DNA from: Dorea_A amylophila
GTDB lineage: Bacteria > Bacillota > Clostridia > Lachnospirales > Lachnospiraceae
Length of the DNA: 64,000 bases
NCBI RefSeq assembly: GCF_025567265.1
Contig: NZ_JAOQJW010000019.1
Coordinates: 16,553-80,552 of the forward strand
Reading direction: 5' to 3'
Shown: in pieces, positions 40,224 through 50,759 of the stretch
Layout of the letters: each line of letters starts with the position of its first letter
How positions within the stretch are numbered: position 1 is the first letter of the stretch
Notes under the pieces: model-generated
The model's database searches: none
Told to the model about the DNA's origin: nothing
The model's input: the letters and a program-made list of their open reading frames with translations, nothing else
Translations under genes and position numbers: made by a program

Positions 40224-43200
40224 TTATTTGAAGTATTTTACTCCTGATTCGAAGATCTTCATATCCTGTTCTCCGTAAATGTTCATTGCCACACTTCTGT
40301 TTCTTCTTTCTGAATGCGCCATCTTACCAAGTACACGTCCGTCCGGGCTTGTAATACCTTCGATCGCACAGTAAGAACCGTTGACATTCCATTCTTCGTT
40401 CATTGTGATATTTCCTTCCGGATCACAGTACTGTGTTGCAACCTGGCCATTTGCGAATAACTTGTCCAGCCATTCTTTATTTGCAACAAATCTTCCTTCA
40501 CCATGAGATGCAGGGTTGGTGTATACTCCGCCAAGTTCTGCTTCTCTGAGCCATGGAGATTTGTTCGTTACTACTTTTGTATAGACCATCTTGGAGATAT
40601 GGCGGCCGATCGTGTTGTATGTAAGTGTCGGTGAATCCGGCTGCTGTCCTGTAATCTCTCCACTTGGTACCAGACCAAGCTTGATCAGAGCCTGGAATCC
40701 GTTGCAGATACCAAGTGCCAGTCCGTCACGCTCATTCAATAATTTTTCTACCGCTTCTTTCATCTTCGCATTCTTAAATGCTGTTGCGAAGAATTTTGCT
40801 GATCCGTCCGGTTCGTCACCTGCACTGAATCCACCTGGGAACATGATGATCTGTGACTGTTCGATCGCTTTTTCAAATACTTCTACAGAATCAACGATAT
40901 CAGATGCACTCATATTTCTGAATACTTTTGTGATCACCTTTGCTCCTGCTCTTTCGAATGCTTTCGCACTGTCATATTCACAGTTTGTTCCAGGCATTAC
41001 CGGGATAAATACGGTCGGCTGAGCGATCTTGTGGTCACAAATATAAATATCTGATGTATCATATAATCCTGTCTCCACCTTCGCATCCTGTCCTTCCGCT
41101 CCGGAATTGGTCGGGAATACTTTTTCCAGTGTTTCTTCCCATGCAGATACTGCCTCTTCTAATGCGATCTTCACATCTTTATATTCGATTGCCGCATTAT
41201 CTGTCACTTCACCGATCACGGTATAGGTAATTCCAAGTTCAGACACCTTATCTGCAGGTACTTCTGCAATGATATCTCCGAATGCCGGTGCAAATAAATC
41301 TCTTGCATCTACATTATGCTCAATCTTCACACCCATGCCGTTACCGAAAGCCATCTTGCTGACTGCTGCCGCGATACCATGTCTGTCTAATGCATAAGCT
41401 GCTACGATCTTGCCGCTGTGGATATCTTCGGTAAACTTACCATACTGATCCATAACCTTTCCGTATACAGGAATATCGTAATTATCCGTCTCAATGCGAA
41501 GCCATACAAGTTTATCTCCGGCTTTCTTAAGTTCCGGTGAAATAATGTCTTTCTCTTTTGCAATGTCTACTGCGAAAGATACCAGTGTCGGCGGTACATC
41601 AATGTCTTCAAACGTTCCTGACATACTGTCTTTTCCACCAATAGAAGGAAGTCCGTATCCAAGCTGTGCACTGTAAGCACCAAGAAGTGCCGCAAACGGC
41701 TGGCTCCATCTGTGTGGATCTTCTGTCATACGACGGAAGTATTCCTGGAATGTGAAACGGATCTTGCTGTAGTCACCGCCTGCTGCTACGATCTTAGCGA
41801 TAGATTCTGTCACTGCATAGATTGCTCCGTGATATGGACTCCATGTTGACAGATACGGATCGAATCCGTAACTCATCATACTTACAGTATCGCAGTCTCC
41901 TGTTAATACCGGAAGTTTTGCCACCATTGCCTGTGTCTCTGTCTTCTGATATTTTCCACCATGCGGCATGAATACAGAAGCCGCTCCGATCGATCCGTCG
42001 AACATCTCTACCAGACCTTTCTGTGAGCATACATTCAGGTCTTTTAACATACCAAGCCATTTTTCTCTTACATCTTTCACATCTTCTCTTACAAGGATAC
42101 TGTCTTTTCTGTTCGGGATGTCAACTGCTACCGTTGTCTCCTGGTGTGCTCCGTTGGTGTCAAGGAATGCACGTGAAAGATTTACAATCTCTTTTCCTCT
42201 CCATGAAAGTACCAGTCTTGGATCTTCTGTTACAACTGCTACTTTTGTTGCCTCCAGGTTCTCTTCGGATGCATATTTCATGAATTCATCTACATCTTTT
42301 GGATCTACAACAACTGCCATACGTTCCTGTGATTCAGAGATTGCAATCTCTGTTCCGTCAAGACCGGCATATTTCTTAGGTACTTTATCAAGATCGATCT
42401 GAAGTCCGTCTGCAAGTTCTCCGATAGCAACGGATACTCCGCCTGCACCGAAGTCGTTACATTTCTTGATCAGCTTGCTGACTTCTTCTCTTCTGAATAA
42501 TCTCTGGATCTTTCTTTCTGTCGGTGCATTACCTTTCTGCACTTCTGCCCCACATGTTTCGATGGACTCTTCTGTATGTACTTTGGAAGATCCGGTTGCT
42601 CCGCCGCAGCCGTCACGTCCGGTACGTCCGCCAAGAAGAATGATGATATCTCCAGGATCCGATGTCTCTCTGATAACCGCACGTCTCGGTGCTGCTCCAA
42701 GCACTGCTCCAATCTCCATACGTTTTGCAACATAATTCGGATGATAGATTTCTTTTACCGCTCCGGTTGCCAGGCCGATCTGGTTACCATATGAACTATA
42801 TCCATGGGCTGCTTCTCTGACCAGTTTCTTCTGTGGAAGCTTTCCTTTTAATGTATCCTTTACAGATGCGGTAGGATCAGCGGCTCCTGTAACACGCATT
42901 GCCTGATATACATAAGTACGTCCTGACAATGGGTCACGGATAGCTCCTCCAAGGCAGGTAGCAGCACCACCGAATGGCTCGATCTCTGTCGGATGGTTAT
43001 GTGTCTCGTTCTTAAAGTTTACAAGCCACTCTTCTTCCACTCCGTCTACCTCGATTGGAACAACGATACTGCATGCATTGATCTCATCAGACTCTTCCTG
43101 ATCCTGTAACTTTCCTTCACGTTTTAATTTTCTCATTGCCATCAGTGCAAGATCCATCAGGCAGACAAACTTATCTTCTCTTCCTTTGAAAATCTCACTG

Positions 43201-43991
43201 TGGTCAGCGATATACTGTTTATAAGTTGCTTCCATCGGCTCTCTGTAATCACCATCGCCGAACGAAACATCTGTAAGTTCTGTCGAGAATGTTGTATGAC
43301 GGCAGTGATCTGACCAGTAGGTATCCAGAACACGGATCTCTGTCATAGAAGGATCTCTGTCTTCTTCTGACGCAAAATAATTCTGGATATGCTGGAAATC
43401 CTTAAATGTCATGGCAAGTCCGAGAGAATCGTATAATTCTTTCAGTTTGCTTTCTTCCATATCTTTAAATCCGTCAAAGATCTTTACATCTGCCGGCTCA
43501 TCGAATACAGTAACCAGTGTCTCCGGTTTTTCTTCCTGTGCTTCTCTGGAATCTACAGGGTTAATACAATGCTCTTTGATTGCTTCGAATTCTTCATCCG
43601 AAACAGTTCCGTTTCCACCATGGATCACGTAAGTAGTCGCAGTGCGGATTACCGGCTGCTCGTCTTCTTTGATAAACTGAATACACTGCACAGCGGAATC
43701 TGCTCTTTGATCAAACTGTCCCGGAAGAAATTCTACGGAAAAGATCTTGCTTCCTTCTTCTGCCTGAAATTCTTCTTTATATAATGTATCTACAGGTGGC
43801 TCAGAAAAGATGCCGTTACATGCTTTCTCAAATGTCTCATCCGATACGTTTTCCACATCGTAACGGATCAGTACACGGACGCTGTCTACGTCTTTGATTC
43901 CAAGATAGCTTCGGATCTCGGTCTTAAGTTCCTTTGCCTGTACATCAAATCCTGATTTTTTCTCCACGTACACTCTTTTTACATTGCTCAT
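40224..43991 (-). CDS. purL: FGAM synthase, fused PurLQ
   Basis: 1255 residues, the large single-chain form. Converts FGAR to FGAM using glutamine and ATP in purine synthesis. N-terminal PurS-like domain (RVYVEKKSGFDVQAKELKTE), linker, then synthetase with DTYWSDHCRHTTFSTEL, VNFKNETHNHPTEIEPFGGA and GGRTGRDGCGGATGSSKVHT. C-terminal class I glutaminase with PGGFSAGDEPDGSAKF, nucleophile Cys in LALGICNGFQALIKLG and HGEGRFVANKEW. Single-gene transcript; the N-terminal part fits the TIGR01857 clade of Clostridia and Lactobacillales. Confidence 0.97.
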   Translation of the reverse strand: MSNVKRVYVEKKSGFDVQAKELKTEIRSYLGIKDVDSVRVLIRYDVENVSDETFEKACNGIFSEPPVDTLYKEEFQAEEGSKIFSVEFLPGQFDQRADSAVQCIQFIKEDEQPVIRTATTYVIHGGNGTVSDEEFEAIKEHCINPVDSREAQEEKPETLVTVFDEPADVKIFDGFKDMEESKLKELYDSLGLAMTFKDFQHIQNYFASEEDRDPSMTEIRVLDTYWSDHCRHTTFSTELTDVSFGDGDYREPMEATYKQYIADHSEIFKGREDKFVCLMDLALMAMRKLKREGKLQDQEESDEINACSIVVPIEVDGVEEEWLVNFKNETHNHPTEIEPFGGAATCLGGAIRDPLSGRTYVYQAMRVTGAADPTASVKDTLKGKLPQKKLVREAAHGYSSYGNQIGLATGAVKEIYHPNYVAKRMEIGAVLGAAPRRAVIRETSDPGDIIILLGGRTGRDGCGGATGSSKVHTEESIETCGAEVQKGNAPTERKIQRLFRREEVSKLIKKCNDFGAGGVSVAIGELADGLQIDLDKVPKKYAGLDGTEIAISESQERMAVVVDPKDVDEFMKYASEENLEATKVAVVTEDPRLVLSWRGKEIVNLSRAFLDTNGAHQETTVAVDIPNRKDSILVREDVKDVREKWLGMLKDLNVCSQKGLVEMFDGSIGAASVFMPHGGKYQKTETQAMVAKLPVLTGDCDTVSMMSYGFDPYLSTWSPYHGAIYAVTESIAKIVAAGGDYSKIRFTFQEYFRRMTEDPHRWSQPFAALLGAYSAQLGYGLPSIGGKDSMSGTFEDIDVPPTLVSFAVDIAKEKDIISPELKKAGDKLVWLRIETDNYDIPVYGKVMDQYGKFTEDIHSGKIVAAYALDRHGIAAAVSKMAFGNGMGVKIEHNVDARDLFAPAFGDIIAEVPADKVSELGITYTVIGEVTDNAAIEYKDVKIALEEAVSAWEETLEKVFPTNSGAEGQDAKVETGLYDTSDIYICDHKIAQPTVFIPVMPGTNCEYDSAKAFERAGAKVITKVFRNMSASDIVDSVEVFEKAIEQSQIIMFPGGFSAGDEPDGSAKFFATAFKNAKMKEAVEKLLNERDGLALGICNGFQALIKLGLVPSGEITGQQPDSPTLTYNTIGRHISKMVYTKVVTNKSPWLREAELGGVYTNPASHGEGRFVANKEWLDKLFANGQVATQYCDPEGNITMNEEWNVNGSYCAIEGITSPDGRVLGKMAHSERRNRSVAMNIYGEQDMKIFESGVKYFK

Positions 43992-44100
43992 AAGTAATCC
44001 TCCACAAATGAATTTTTACACATTTTCTATTGTTAGTATAACACAACAATCATTATTTAATACAATTAATATATCTAAACACTTTTATAATTCACACTTA

Positions 44101-44808
44101 TTAATCAACTTTTTTCTCTTCCTTTTTGCAATTATTTTTTCCCAAAAACAATACAATCCATATCAGAAGCAGCACTCCACCAAACACTTCACTGATGCGG
44201 ATCACCATATCTGAAAAGAATCCCTCCGGCAGCATCCGTATCATATAATCCGTCTCCGGGTCGAATACCCACAGATTATTGGTAAAAAACAGCTTATGAA
44301 AAATCGTAAAACACGTTGTAAAATCTACACAGAATGCAATCCCCAGCAGTACGCCTATGACCAGCCAGGCACTCAGTGCGATCGAATATGTTCTGAAATA
44401 CAGTCTCTTCCAGTCTTCTTCCCGTTTTCTCAGTACCGCCAGTATAACTGCTGCCACAGCCAGACAGATTACTCCGACTTTCATTCCTCCCAGGAACAGA
44501 TTCCTGACATCACGCATATGCAGCCGGTCTCTTTCATTAAAGAAATCCTGCTCTCTTCCTTCCACTGTCGTCACAACCGACAGCTCCTCCTCTTTCCCGA
44601 TCAGATAATTCATCATATGTTCTGTCACATACATGACATGGTCTATGCTCATATCCAGATCTTCCGTCACTTCATAGCGTTGATATTCTTTTTTATAAAA
44701 CCTGTAATTACTGTCTCCATATACGGCCAGCCATATACTAAATATCAGTGCCGCCATCACTGCACACATCATGGCCGTAACAGATATGATCGTTGTTAAC
44801 TTCTTCAA
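44101..44808 (-). CDS. DUF1461/TIGR01906 (Lit-like) membrane protein
   Basis: 235 residues with five hydrophobic helices. HMRDVRNLFLGGMKVGVICL and the loop DFTTCFTIFHKLFFTNNLWV, then DPETDYMIRMLPEGFFSDMV are the pattern of the TIGR01906 family, which in Enterococcus and related bacteria includes Lit, the lipoprotein intramolecular transacylase that makes lyso-form lipoproteins and dampens TLR2 sensing. The conserved His pair (HMRDV, FHKLFF) is kept. Whether this member has Lit activity is inference. Confidence 0.85.
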   Translation of the reverse strand: MKKLTTIISVTAMMCAVMAALIFSIWLAVYGDSNYRFYKKEYQRYEVTEDLDMSIDHVMYVTEHMMNYLIGKEEELSVVTTVEGREQDFFNERDRLHMRDVRNLFLGGMKVGVICLAVAAVILAVLRKREEDWKRLYFRTYSIALSAWLVIGVLLGIAFCVDFTTCFTIFHKLFFTNNLWVFDPETDYMIRMLPEGFFSDMVIRISEVFGGVLLLIWIVLFLGKNNCKKEEKKVD

Positions 44809-44860
44809 GTCTTTTTCCTCCTGCTTTTCATTATTATAACACTTCTATTTATAAATACGG

Positions 44861-44889
44861 TTGTAATTTTCTTTCATTTCACTTATAAT
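44861..44889 (+). promoter_or_regulatory. Promoter of LysR gene
   Basis: -35 TTGTAA (44861-44866), 17-bp spacer, -10 TATAAT (44884-44889), followed by RBS AGGAGG at 44907-44912. Confidence 0.8.
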
Positions 44890-44918
44890 ACAGTTAAGAT
44901 TCATTAGGAGGACTTATC

Positions 44919-45797
44919 ATGGATATTAACTATGAATTATATAAAGTATTTTACTATGTAGCTTCCACCTTAAGCTTTTCGGAAGCCTCCAAGCAATTGT
45001 TCATCTCACAGTCGGCTGTCAGCCAGTCCATCAAGGCACTGGAGAAGAAGCTGGATCAGACCTTATTCATCCGGAGTACCAAGAAAGTCCGTCTTACTAC
45101 CGAAGGCGAGATCCTTCTGCGCCACATCGAACCGGCGATCAGCCTGATCAAGCGCGGCGAAAGCCAGCTCCTCGATGTCGGCGCACGCGGAGGACAGCTT
45201 CATATCGGAGCCAGTGACACGATCTGCCGGTATTTTCTGGTACCTTATCTGGAACGTTTCCACCGGGAATTTCCCGGAGCGCATATCAAAGTTACCAATG
45301 CGACATCCATTCGCTGTGTAGAACTCCTTGAGACCGGACAGGTGGATCTGATCGTTGTCAATTCACCGAATGCTTATCTCGGGAATGTTCCGAATGTAAA
45401 AAAAATCAAAGATTTTCAGGATGTATTTATCGCAGACAAGGCATTTGAGGAATTAAAAGGAAAGAAGCTCTCTTTCAAAGAACTTCTGAACTATCCGATC
45501 CTTATGCTGGACAGAAAAAGTACGACCAGTGAATATCTGCACAATCTGTTTCTTCAGAACCAGCTGGATCTGGTTCCGGAGATTGAACTCAGCAGTAATG
45601 ATCTTCTCATTGACCTTGCCCGCATCGGACTTGGAATTGCATTTATTCCGGATTTCTGCCTTTCTCAAACCTCCGATTCGGATTCGCTTTTCATTGTCGA
45701 GACAAAAGAAGTACTTCCGGAAAGGGAGCTTGTCATCGCATATAACGAGAAAGTCCCGATATCCAAGGCCGCGCAGGAATTTTTATCTTATTTTTAA
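44919..45797 (+). CDS. LysR family transcriptional regulator
   Basis: 292 residues. N-terminal winged HTH (YYVASTLSFSEASKQLFISQ, then SAVSQSIKALEKKL) and a periplasmic-binding-like effector domain (from about 90, GGQLHIGASDTICRYFLVPY). No adjacent divergent catabolic gene other than the Lit-like gene on the minus strand, so the regulon is unclear. Effector residues cannot be read. GC is somewhat higher than in neighbours at the 5' half, without clear signs of transfer. Ends before a bidirectional terminator. Confidence 0.93.
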   Translation: MDINYELYKVFYYVASTLSFSEASKQLFISQSAVSQSIKALEKKLDQTLFIRSTKKVRLTTEGEILLRHIEPAISLIKRGESQLLDVGARGGQLHIGASDTICRYFLVPYLERFHREFPGAHIKVTNATSIRCVELLETGQVDLIVVNSPNAYLGNVPNVKKIKDFQDVFIADKAFEELKGKKLSFKELLNYPILMLDRKSTTSEYLHNLFLQNQLDLVPEIELSSNDLLIDLARIGLGIAFIPDFCLSQTSDSDSLFIVETKEVLPERELVIAYNEKVPISKAAQEFLSYF

Positions 45798-45819
45798 TAC
45801 ATCTTTCGGATGCATGACG

Positions 45820-45860
45820 GAAAATACCATAGGAGCATATGTTCCTCATGGTATTTTTCT
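45820..45860. terminator. Bidirectional terminator
   Basis: AAAATACCAT-AGGAGCATATGTTCCTC-ATGGTATTTTT hairpin, shared by the LysR gene and the convergent helicase gene. Confidence 0.85.
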
Positions 45861-45872
45861 TTTTAATGCTGC

Positions 45873-48241
45873 TTATTTCGTATCTGTCTGTTCTTCCGCC
45901 TTCCAGAATTTTGCAATCTTTTCTTCAATATTTTCACTGTTACAGATCTGGAAATCATTCCACTCCCTCGGGAACACCTCCTGGCACTGTCTGTCCATAA
46001 ACCGGTCATCCAACAGTGTGATCACACCTCTGTCCTGATCGGTCCGGATAACTCTTCCTGCGGACTGTAACACCTTATTCATCCCCGGATACAGGTAAGC
46101 ATAATCGAATCCATTCAGATTCTTCCGGTCGAAATAATACTTTAAAAGTTCCCGTTCCAGGCACACTTGCGGAAGTCCTGTCCCGATGATCATTGCCCCG
46201 ATCAGTTTATCTTCCGTCAAATCAATTCCTTCTGAAAAGACACCACCCATCACACAGAAACCGATCAGGCTGTGTGTTCTTTCCTGTTCGAATTTTTTCA
46301 GGAATTCTTCCCGTTCCTGCTCCGTCATATATTGGGACTGTACTACAACTTCAATCTGTTCCTGTGGCAATTCCATGAATACTTCCCAGACTTTTTCCAG
46401 GAATCGATAAGACGGAAAAATGCAATATAATTTCCTGTTCTTCCTTTTATCACATGCATCACGTATTCTGCATACTTCCGGTACATCTCCGGTCCTCGCC
46501 TGGTATACTTCGTGCTGACATCATTTCCCAGAAGCAATAATCTTTTGCCTGGTTCAAATGGAGATTCCGCATAGATTGCATAGTCTTCCTTTGTTGTAGA
46601 TAACAGTTTTTTATAATAATTGATCGGAAGAAATGTTGCCGAAAATAATATCGTACTATTTGCTTTCCCCATATATTCCTGCAGACATCCTGCCGGATTG
46701 ACACAGAACAGATGAAGGTAAAACTTTCCTTCTTCACTAAGTTCTGAATAGATCAGATAATTTTCATCCTGCCGGTCATGAATATATATGAAATTACGGA
46801 TACCAAAGTAAAACTCCAGCACCTCTTTCCGTATCACTTCATCTCTACAGTCTTCTATAAACTCTTCCAGCTTCGTCATCAAAGACAGAAGCTTAATATA
46901 CACATGTGACACACTGTTCAGTATCTGGCAGCCATCACATTCTCTTTTCAATTCCAGAAGCTGCTTATTGCAGCTCTCCAACGCCGAGACAAGTTTCGGT
47001 TCCCCGTATTTTACCAGCTTTTTGATCTTCAGAAAATCCTCCTTGCAAATACTGCTGCTGTACATCGTCCTGCCGCGTTCCACCAGATTGTGTGCCTCAT
47101 CGATCAGAAACAGGTATTCTCCTTTGACGCCGTCTCCGAAAAAGCGTTTCAGATGTGCATTTGGATCAAAAACATAATTATAATCACATATAACTGCGTC
47201 TACCCACTGTGATACATCCAGTGCCATTTCAAATGGACATACATTCCATTTTCTTGCCTGTTCTTCCAATACTTCCCGGCTCATCTCGTCTGTCGATGTG
47301 AGCAGTTCATAAACGGCATCATTTACACGGTCAAAATGCCCTTTTGCATATGGACACACATCCGGATTACAGATGGTTTCTTCACAGAAACAGATTTTTT
47401 CTTTTGCCGTCAATGTGATGACCTTCATCTTCAGATCCTGTTCTCTCAGAATCGCGAATGCCTGACTTGCCACCGTTCTGGTAATCGTCCTGGCCGTCAG
47501 ATAAAAAATCTTTTCTCCCAGTTCTTCCCCGACAGCTTTCACCGCCGGAAATACGGCCGCCATCGTCTTGCCGACTCCGGTAGGTGCCTGGATGAATAAT
47601 TTCTTTTTTCTTAAAATGGTCCGATATACAGACTCAACCAGTTTCTTCTGTCCATCTCTGTATTCGAATGGGAATTCTACGGTTTTAATGGAAGCATTTC
47701 TCTTTGCTCTCCATGTCATCTGGTATCTTGCCCATTTTTCATATTCAGATACCAGCTTTTCGAACCATTTTTTAAGTTCTGCCCGGGTATATGTCTCCCG
47801 GAATCTGCGGATCTCTTCGGTATCCAGATTACAATACGTCATCTGCACTCCGATCTCTTCCAGATTATTTTGTTCTGCATAAATATATGCATAGCATTTT
47901 GCCTGTGCCAGATGCAAAAGCTGTGGCTCTTCCAGACGTTTCAGATCTTTAAATACACCTTTGATCTCGTCGACCACCACACGCTTCGGAAGTTGTATGA
48001 TTCCGTCCGCTCTTCCTTCTACACTCAGGATAAATCCATCACACGGGATCTGATATCTTAACGGAACTTCTGCACGGTACTCTGCCCCCTGCTGTCTCTG
48101 GATTTTCCGATGTATGCGGCTGCCCTGCTGCATGGCATCCTTATCTGCCCCTCCGGTCCGGTTGTCAATATCTCCATGTCTTAATATAAATTCCACCAGA
48201 TTCCGCACCGAAATGCGGATACACGGCTGTTCCAGATTCAT
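45873..48241 (-). pseudogene. PD-(D/E)XK nuclease + Rad3/DinG helicase, frameshifted
   Basis: Two frames form one protein of about 788 residues. The first (48241 to 46343) has an N-terminal Cas4/RecB-type nuclease fold (SVEGRADGIIQLPKRVVVDEIKG with the D...ExK pattern), Walker A QAPTGVGKTMA, an iron-sulfur Cys cluster (CFCEETICNPDVCPYAKG), and DEAH in LIDEAHNLVERG. The second (from about 46417 to 45873) gives SYRFLEKVWEVF, GGVFSEGIDLTEDKLIG and the motif VI segment QSAGRVIRTDQDRG. The break is at an A5 tract on the plus strand (46416-46420, T5 in the coding strand); one extra T restores TAT ATT GCA TTT TTT CCG. An assembly or real mutation cannot be told apart here. Confidence 0.88.
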
Positions 48242-48795
48242 GATCTGCTTTCCCCCAATCGTTCTTCATACATCGATCGAATCGCTCCCGTCATCCCTGC
48301 GATCACATCGATCACCGTCATGATATCTCCGCTCCGATTCTTCTGGTAAGCGTGGTAGCTTCCCTGGATACAATAGCTGAGCATCACATTCATTGCTGTA
48401 TCTTCTTTCAATTCCGGGTATTTTTCAAAGATCATCTGCTTGATGCTCCACTCGATACTATCCGCAAAATGATTCGCCTGACTGCCGGAAAATAAAATCG
48501 CCGTCAGGGAATTCTGCGATACATAAGCCATCAGAAGTTCCCGTGCAAACTCTGCCGGATGCTCCAGCAGATATTCCGGATGCTGGATACTGTTCGCAAT
48601 CGACTGTACTACTTCTTCTTCCATCGCATCTGACAAATCGTAGATATCTTTATAATGCGCATAAAAGGTAGACTTATTAATCCTTGCGCTTTCACATAGT
48701 TCTTTTACTGTTATCTTTTCCAAAGGTTTCCTGGAACGCAGTTCGATAAATGCGTTCTTGATTCCCCGCTCTGTTTTCTCAATTCTAAGATCCAT
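48238..48795 (-). CDS. TetR/AcrR family regulator
   Basis: 185 residues from ATG 48795 (RBS GGGAGGTAAG; a longer frame to 48825 lacks one). N-terminal TetR HTH (IKNAFIELRSRKPLEKITVK, then ELCESARINKSTFYAHYKDI), C-terminal helical ligand domain with the DhaS/YxaF-like QSIANSIQHPEYL region. Stop overlaps the helicase start (ATGA), so both are co-transcribed; it may repress its own operon through repeats at 48827-48862. Confidence 0.9.
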   Translation of the reverse strand: MDLRIEKTERGIKNAFIELRSRKPLEKITVKELCESARINKSTFYAHYKDIYDLSDAMEEEVVQSIANSIQHPEYLLEHPAEFARELLMAYVSQNSLTAILFSGSQANHFADSIEWSIKQMIFEKYPELKEDTAMNVMLSYCIQGSYHAYQKNRSGDIMTVIDVIAGMTGAIRSMYEERLGESRS

Positions 48796-48810
48796 CTTAC
48801 CTCCCATTTC

Positions 48811-48862
48811 CCAACATTTTCTCATATTCGTCGGTTATCCATCCTTTCGTCGGTTTTGTTGG
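48811..48862. promoter_or_regulatory. Candidate TetR operator
   Basis: Direct repeats TTCGTCGGTT at 48827-48836 and 48845-48854 (18 bp apart) flanked by CCAACA (48811-48816) and TGTTGG (48857-48862) in inverse orientation, between the TetR and glgB starts. A regulator site is inferred. Confidence 0.45.
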
Positions 48863-48974
48863 TGGATACCTCCTCGCATTTTTCTTATAATATAATTATA
48901 AATCAAAAAAGCAACTACTGTCCATTATCTTTTCGACAGTTGATCTTTTACGTTGCATTTTCACGGAGGTTAAT

Positions 48975-50759
48975 ATGGATTTTTACGGATTTTACACAGG
49001 AAAAATATTCGACGCTTATGAATTTCTCGGCGCACACCCGGACAAAGACGGAACCACATTCCGTACCTTTGCACCTGCCGCATCACGCATTACAGTCATT
49101 GGGGAATTTAACGACTGGCAGGAATGGGAACTGAACAAAACTTATGACGGCAATTTTTGGGAATGCTATGCCAAAGGTGCAAAGCCGGGCATGATGTACA
49201 AGTACCGCATCTACAGACAGGACGGAAACTGCGTAGAGCACTGCGATCCTTACGGCTTCGGCATGGAACTACGCCCGGCCTTTGCTTCCATCATCCGCGA
49301 TCTGTCCCACTATAAATTCAAAGACAGCAAATGGATGCAGAAGCGTTCGGTATGCAAGGACAAGCCGCTGAACATCTATGAACTGCATTTCGGATCATTT
49401 AAAAAGCCTTCTGAAAAAGCAGACGACTGGTATACTTATGTGGAAATGATCGATATCCTGATTCCTTATCTGAAAAAAAATGATTACAATTATATTGAGA
49501 TTATGCCGCTCAGCGAACATCCATGTGATGAATCCTGGGGATATCAGAACACCGGATTCTTCAGTCCGACCGCCCGCTACGGAACTGCCGAAGAACTGAT
49601 GAAATTCATTGATGCCTGCCATAAGAATGACATCGGTGTCATCATGGATTTTGTACCGGTACATTTTGCCGTTGATCACTATGCACTGTCCGACTATGAC
49701 GGAACTGCACTCTATGAATATCCACACCAGGATGTCGGTGTCAGCGAATGGGGCAGCTGTAACTTTATGCACTCCAGAGGCGAAGTCCGAAGCTTCCTTC
49801 AGTCTGCTGCAAATTACTGGCTAAGTATCTATCACGTAGACGGAATCCGCATGGATGCCATCAGCCGTATCATCTACTGGCAGGGCGAACCTGCAAGAGG
49901 TGTTAACAATAATGCGGTGGATTTTATCCGTGAAATGAACCGCGGATTAAAGACAATGCATCCGACAGCCATGCTCTCCGCCGAAGATTCCACCTCTTTT
50001 GAAGGTGTCACAAAACCTGTAGATCAGGGCGGACTTGGATTCGATTACAAATGGGATATGGGCTGGATGAACGATACACTTGACTACTTCCGCACCGCAC
50101 CGGAATACAGAAGCCGCGATTATCACAAGCTTACCTTCTCCATGATGTACTATTATAACGATGATTTCCTTCTTCCGCTTTCACATGACGAGGTGGTTCA
50201 CGGAAAGGCAACCATCGCCCAGAAAATGCATGGAGAATACGAAGAGAAATTTCCACAGGCGCGTGCGTTCTATATGTATATGTACGCACATCCGGGAAAA
50301 AAATTAAACTTCATGGGTAACGAGATCGGCCAGCTCCGCGAATGGGATGAAAAGCGTGAGCAGGACTGGGATATCCTGAAGTATCCGATACACGATACTT
50401 TCCACCACTTCATGCAGGAACTGAATCATCTGTATCTGACAACTCCTGCTCTTTCTGCCAAAGATTATGAGAATACAGGATTTCAGTGGCTGGACTGCCA
50501 TCAGGAAGAGCGCTGTATCTATGCGTTTGAAAGAACAGATGGAAAAGATCGTATCGTTGCTGTCTTTAATTTCTCGAATGAGGATCAGGAAGGATATGAG
50601 CTTCCAATAACGGATGCAAAGGAACTGGAAGTGATTCTGGCTAGTGATGATGTAACATTTGGAGGAAGTAAGAAGTATACGAAGAAGAAAGTGAAGGTTA
50701 CGGATGGGAAAGCTGTGCTGGATCTTTCGGCGTATTCAGCAGTGTATTTTGGGATTTAA
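48975..50759 (+). CDS. glgB: 1,4-alpha-glucan branching enzyme
   Basis: 594 residues, GH13. N-terminal CBM48 (AYEFLGAHPDKDGTTFRTFA, then AASRITVIGEFNDWQEWELN), TIM barrel with VDGIRMDAISRIIYW (nucleophile Asp) and HPTAMLSAEDSTSFEGVTKP (acid Glu), SHDEVVHGKATIAQKMHGEY, and C-terminal beta domain to AVYFGI. Introduces alpha-1,6 branches into glycogen. RBS GGAGG. No other glg gene is adjacent. The 3' end overlaps a palindromic repeat, which supplies the stop codon. Confidence 0.95.
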   Translation: MDFYGFYTGKIFDAYEFLGAHPDKDGTTFRTFAPAASRITVIGEFNDWQEWELNKTYDGNFWECYAKGAKPGMMYKYRIYRQDGNCVEHCDPYGFGMELRPAFASIIRDLSHYKFKDSKWMQKRSVCKDKPLNIYELHFGSFKKPSEKADDWYTYVEMIDILIPYLKKNDYNYIEIMPLSEHPCDESWGYQNTGFFSPTARYGTAEELMKFIDACHKNDIGVIMDFVPVHFAVDHYALSDYDGTALYEYPHQDVGVSEWGSCNFMHSRGEVRSFLQSAANYWLSIYHVDGIRMDAISRIIYWQGEPARGVNNNAVDFIREMNRGLKTMHPTAMLSAEDSTSFEGVTKPVDQGGLGFDYKWDMGWMNDTLDYFRTAPEYRSRDYHKLTFSMMYYYNDDFLLPLSHDEVVHGKATIAQKMHGEYEEKFPQARAFYMYMYAHPGKKLNFMGNEIGQLREWDEKREQDWDILKYPIHDTFHHFMQELNHLYLTTPALSAKDYENTGFQWLDCHQEERCIYAFERTDGKDRIVAVFNFSNEDQEGYELPITDAKELEVILASDDVTFGGSKKYTKKKVKVTDGKAVLDLSAYSAVYFGI

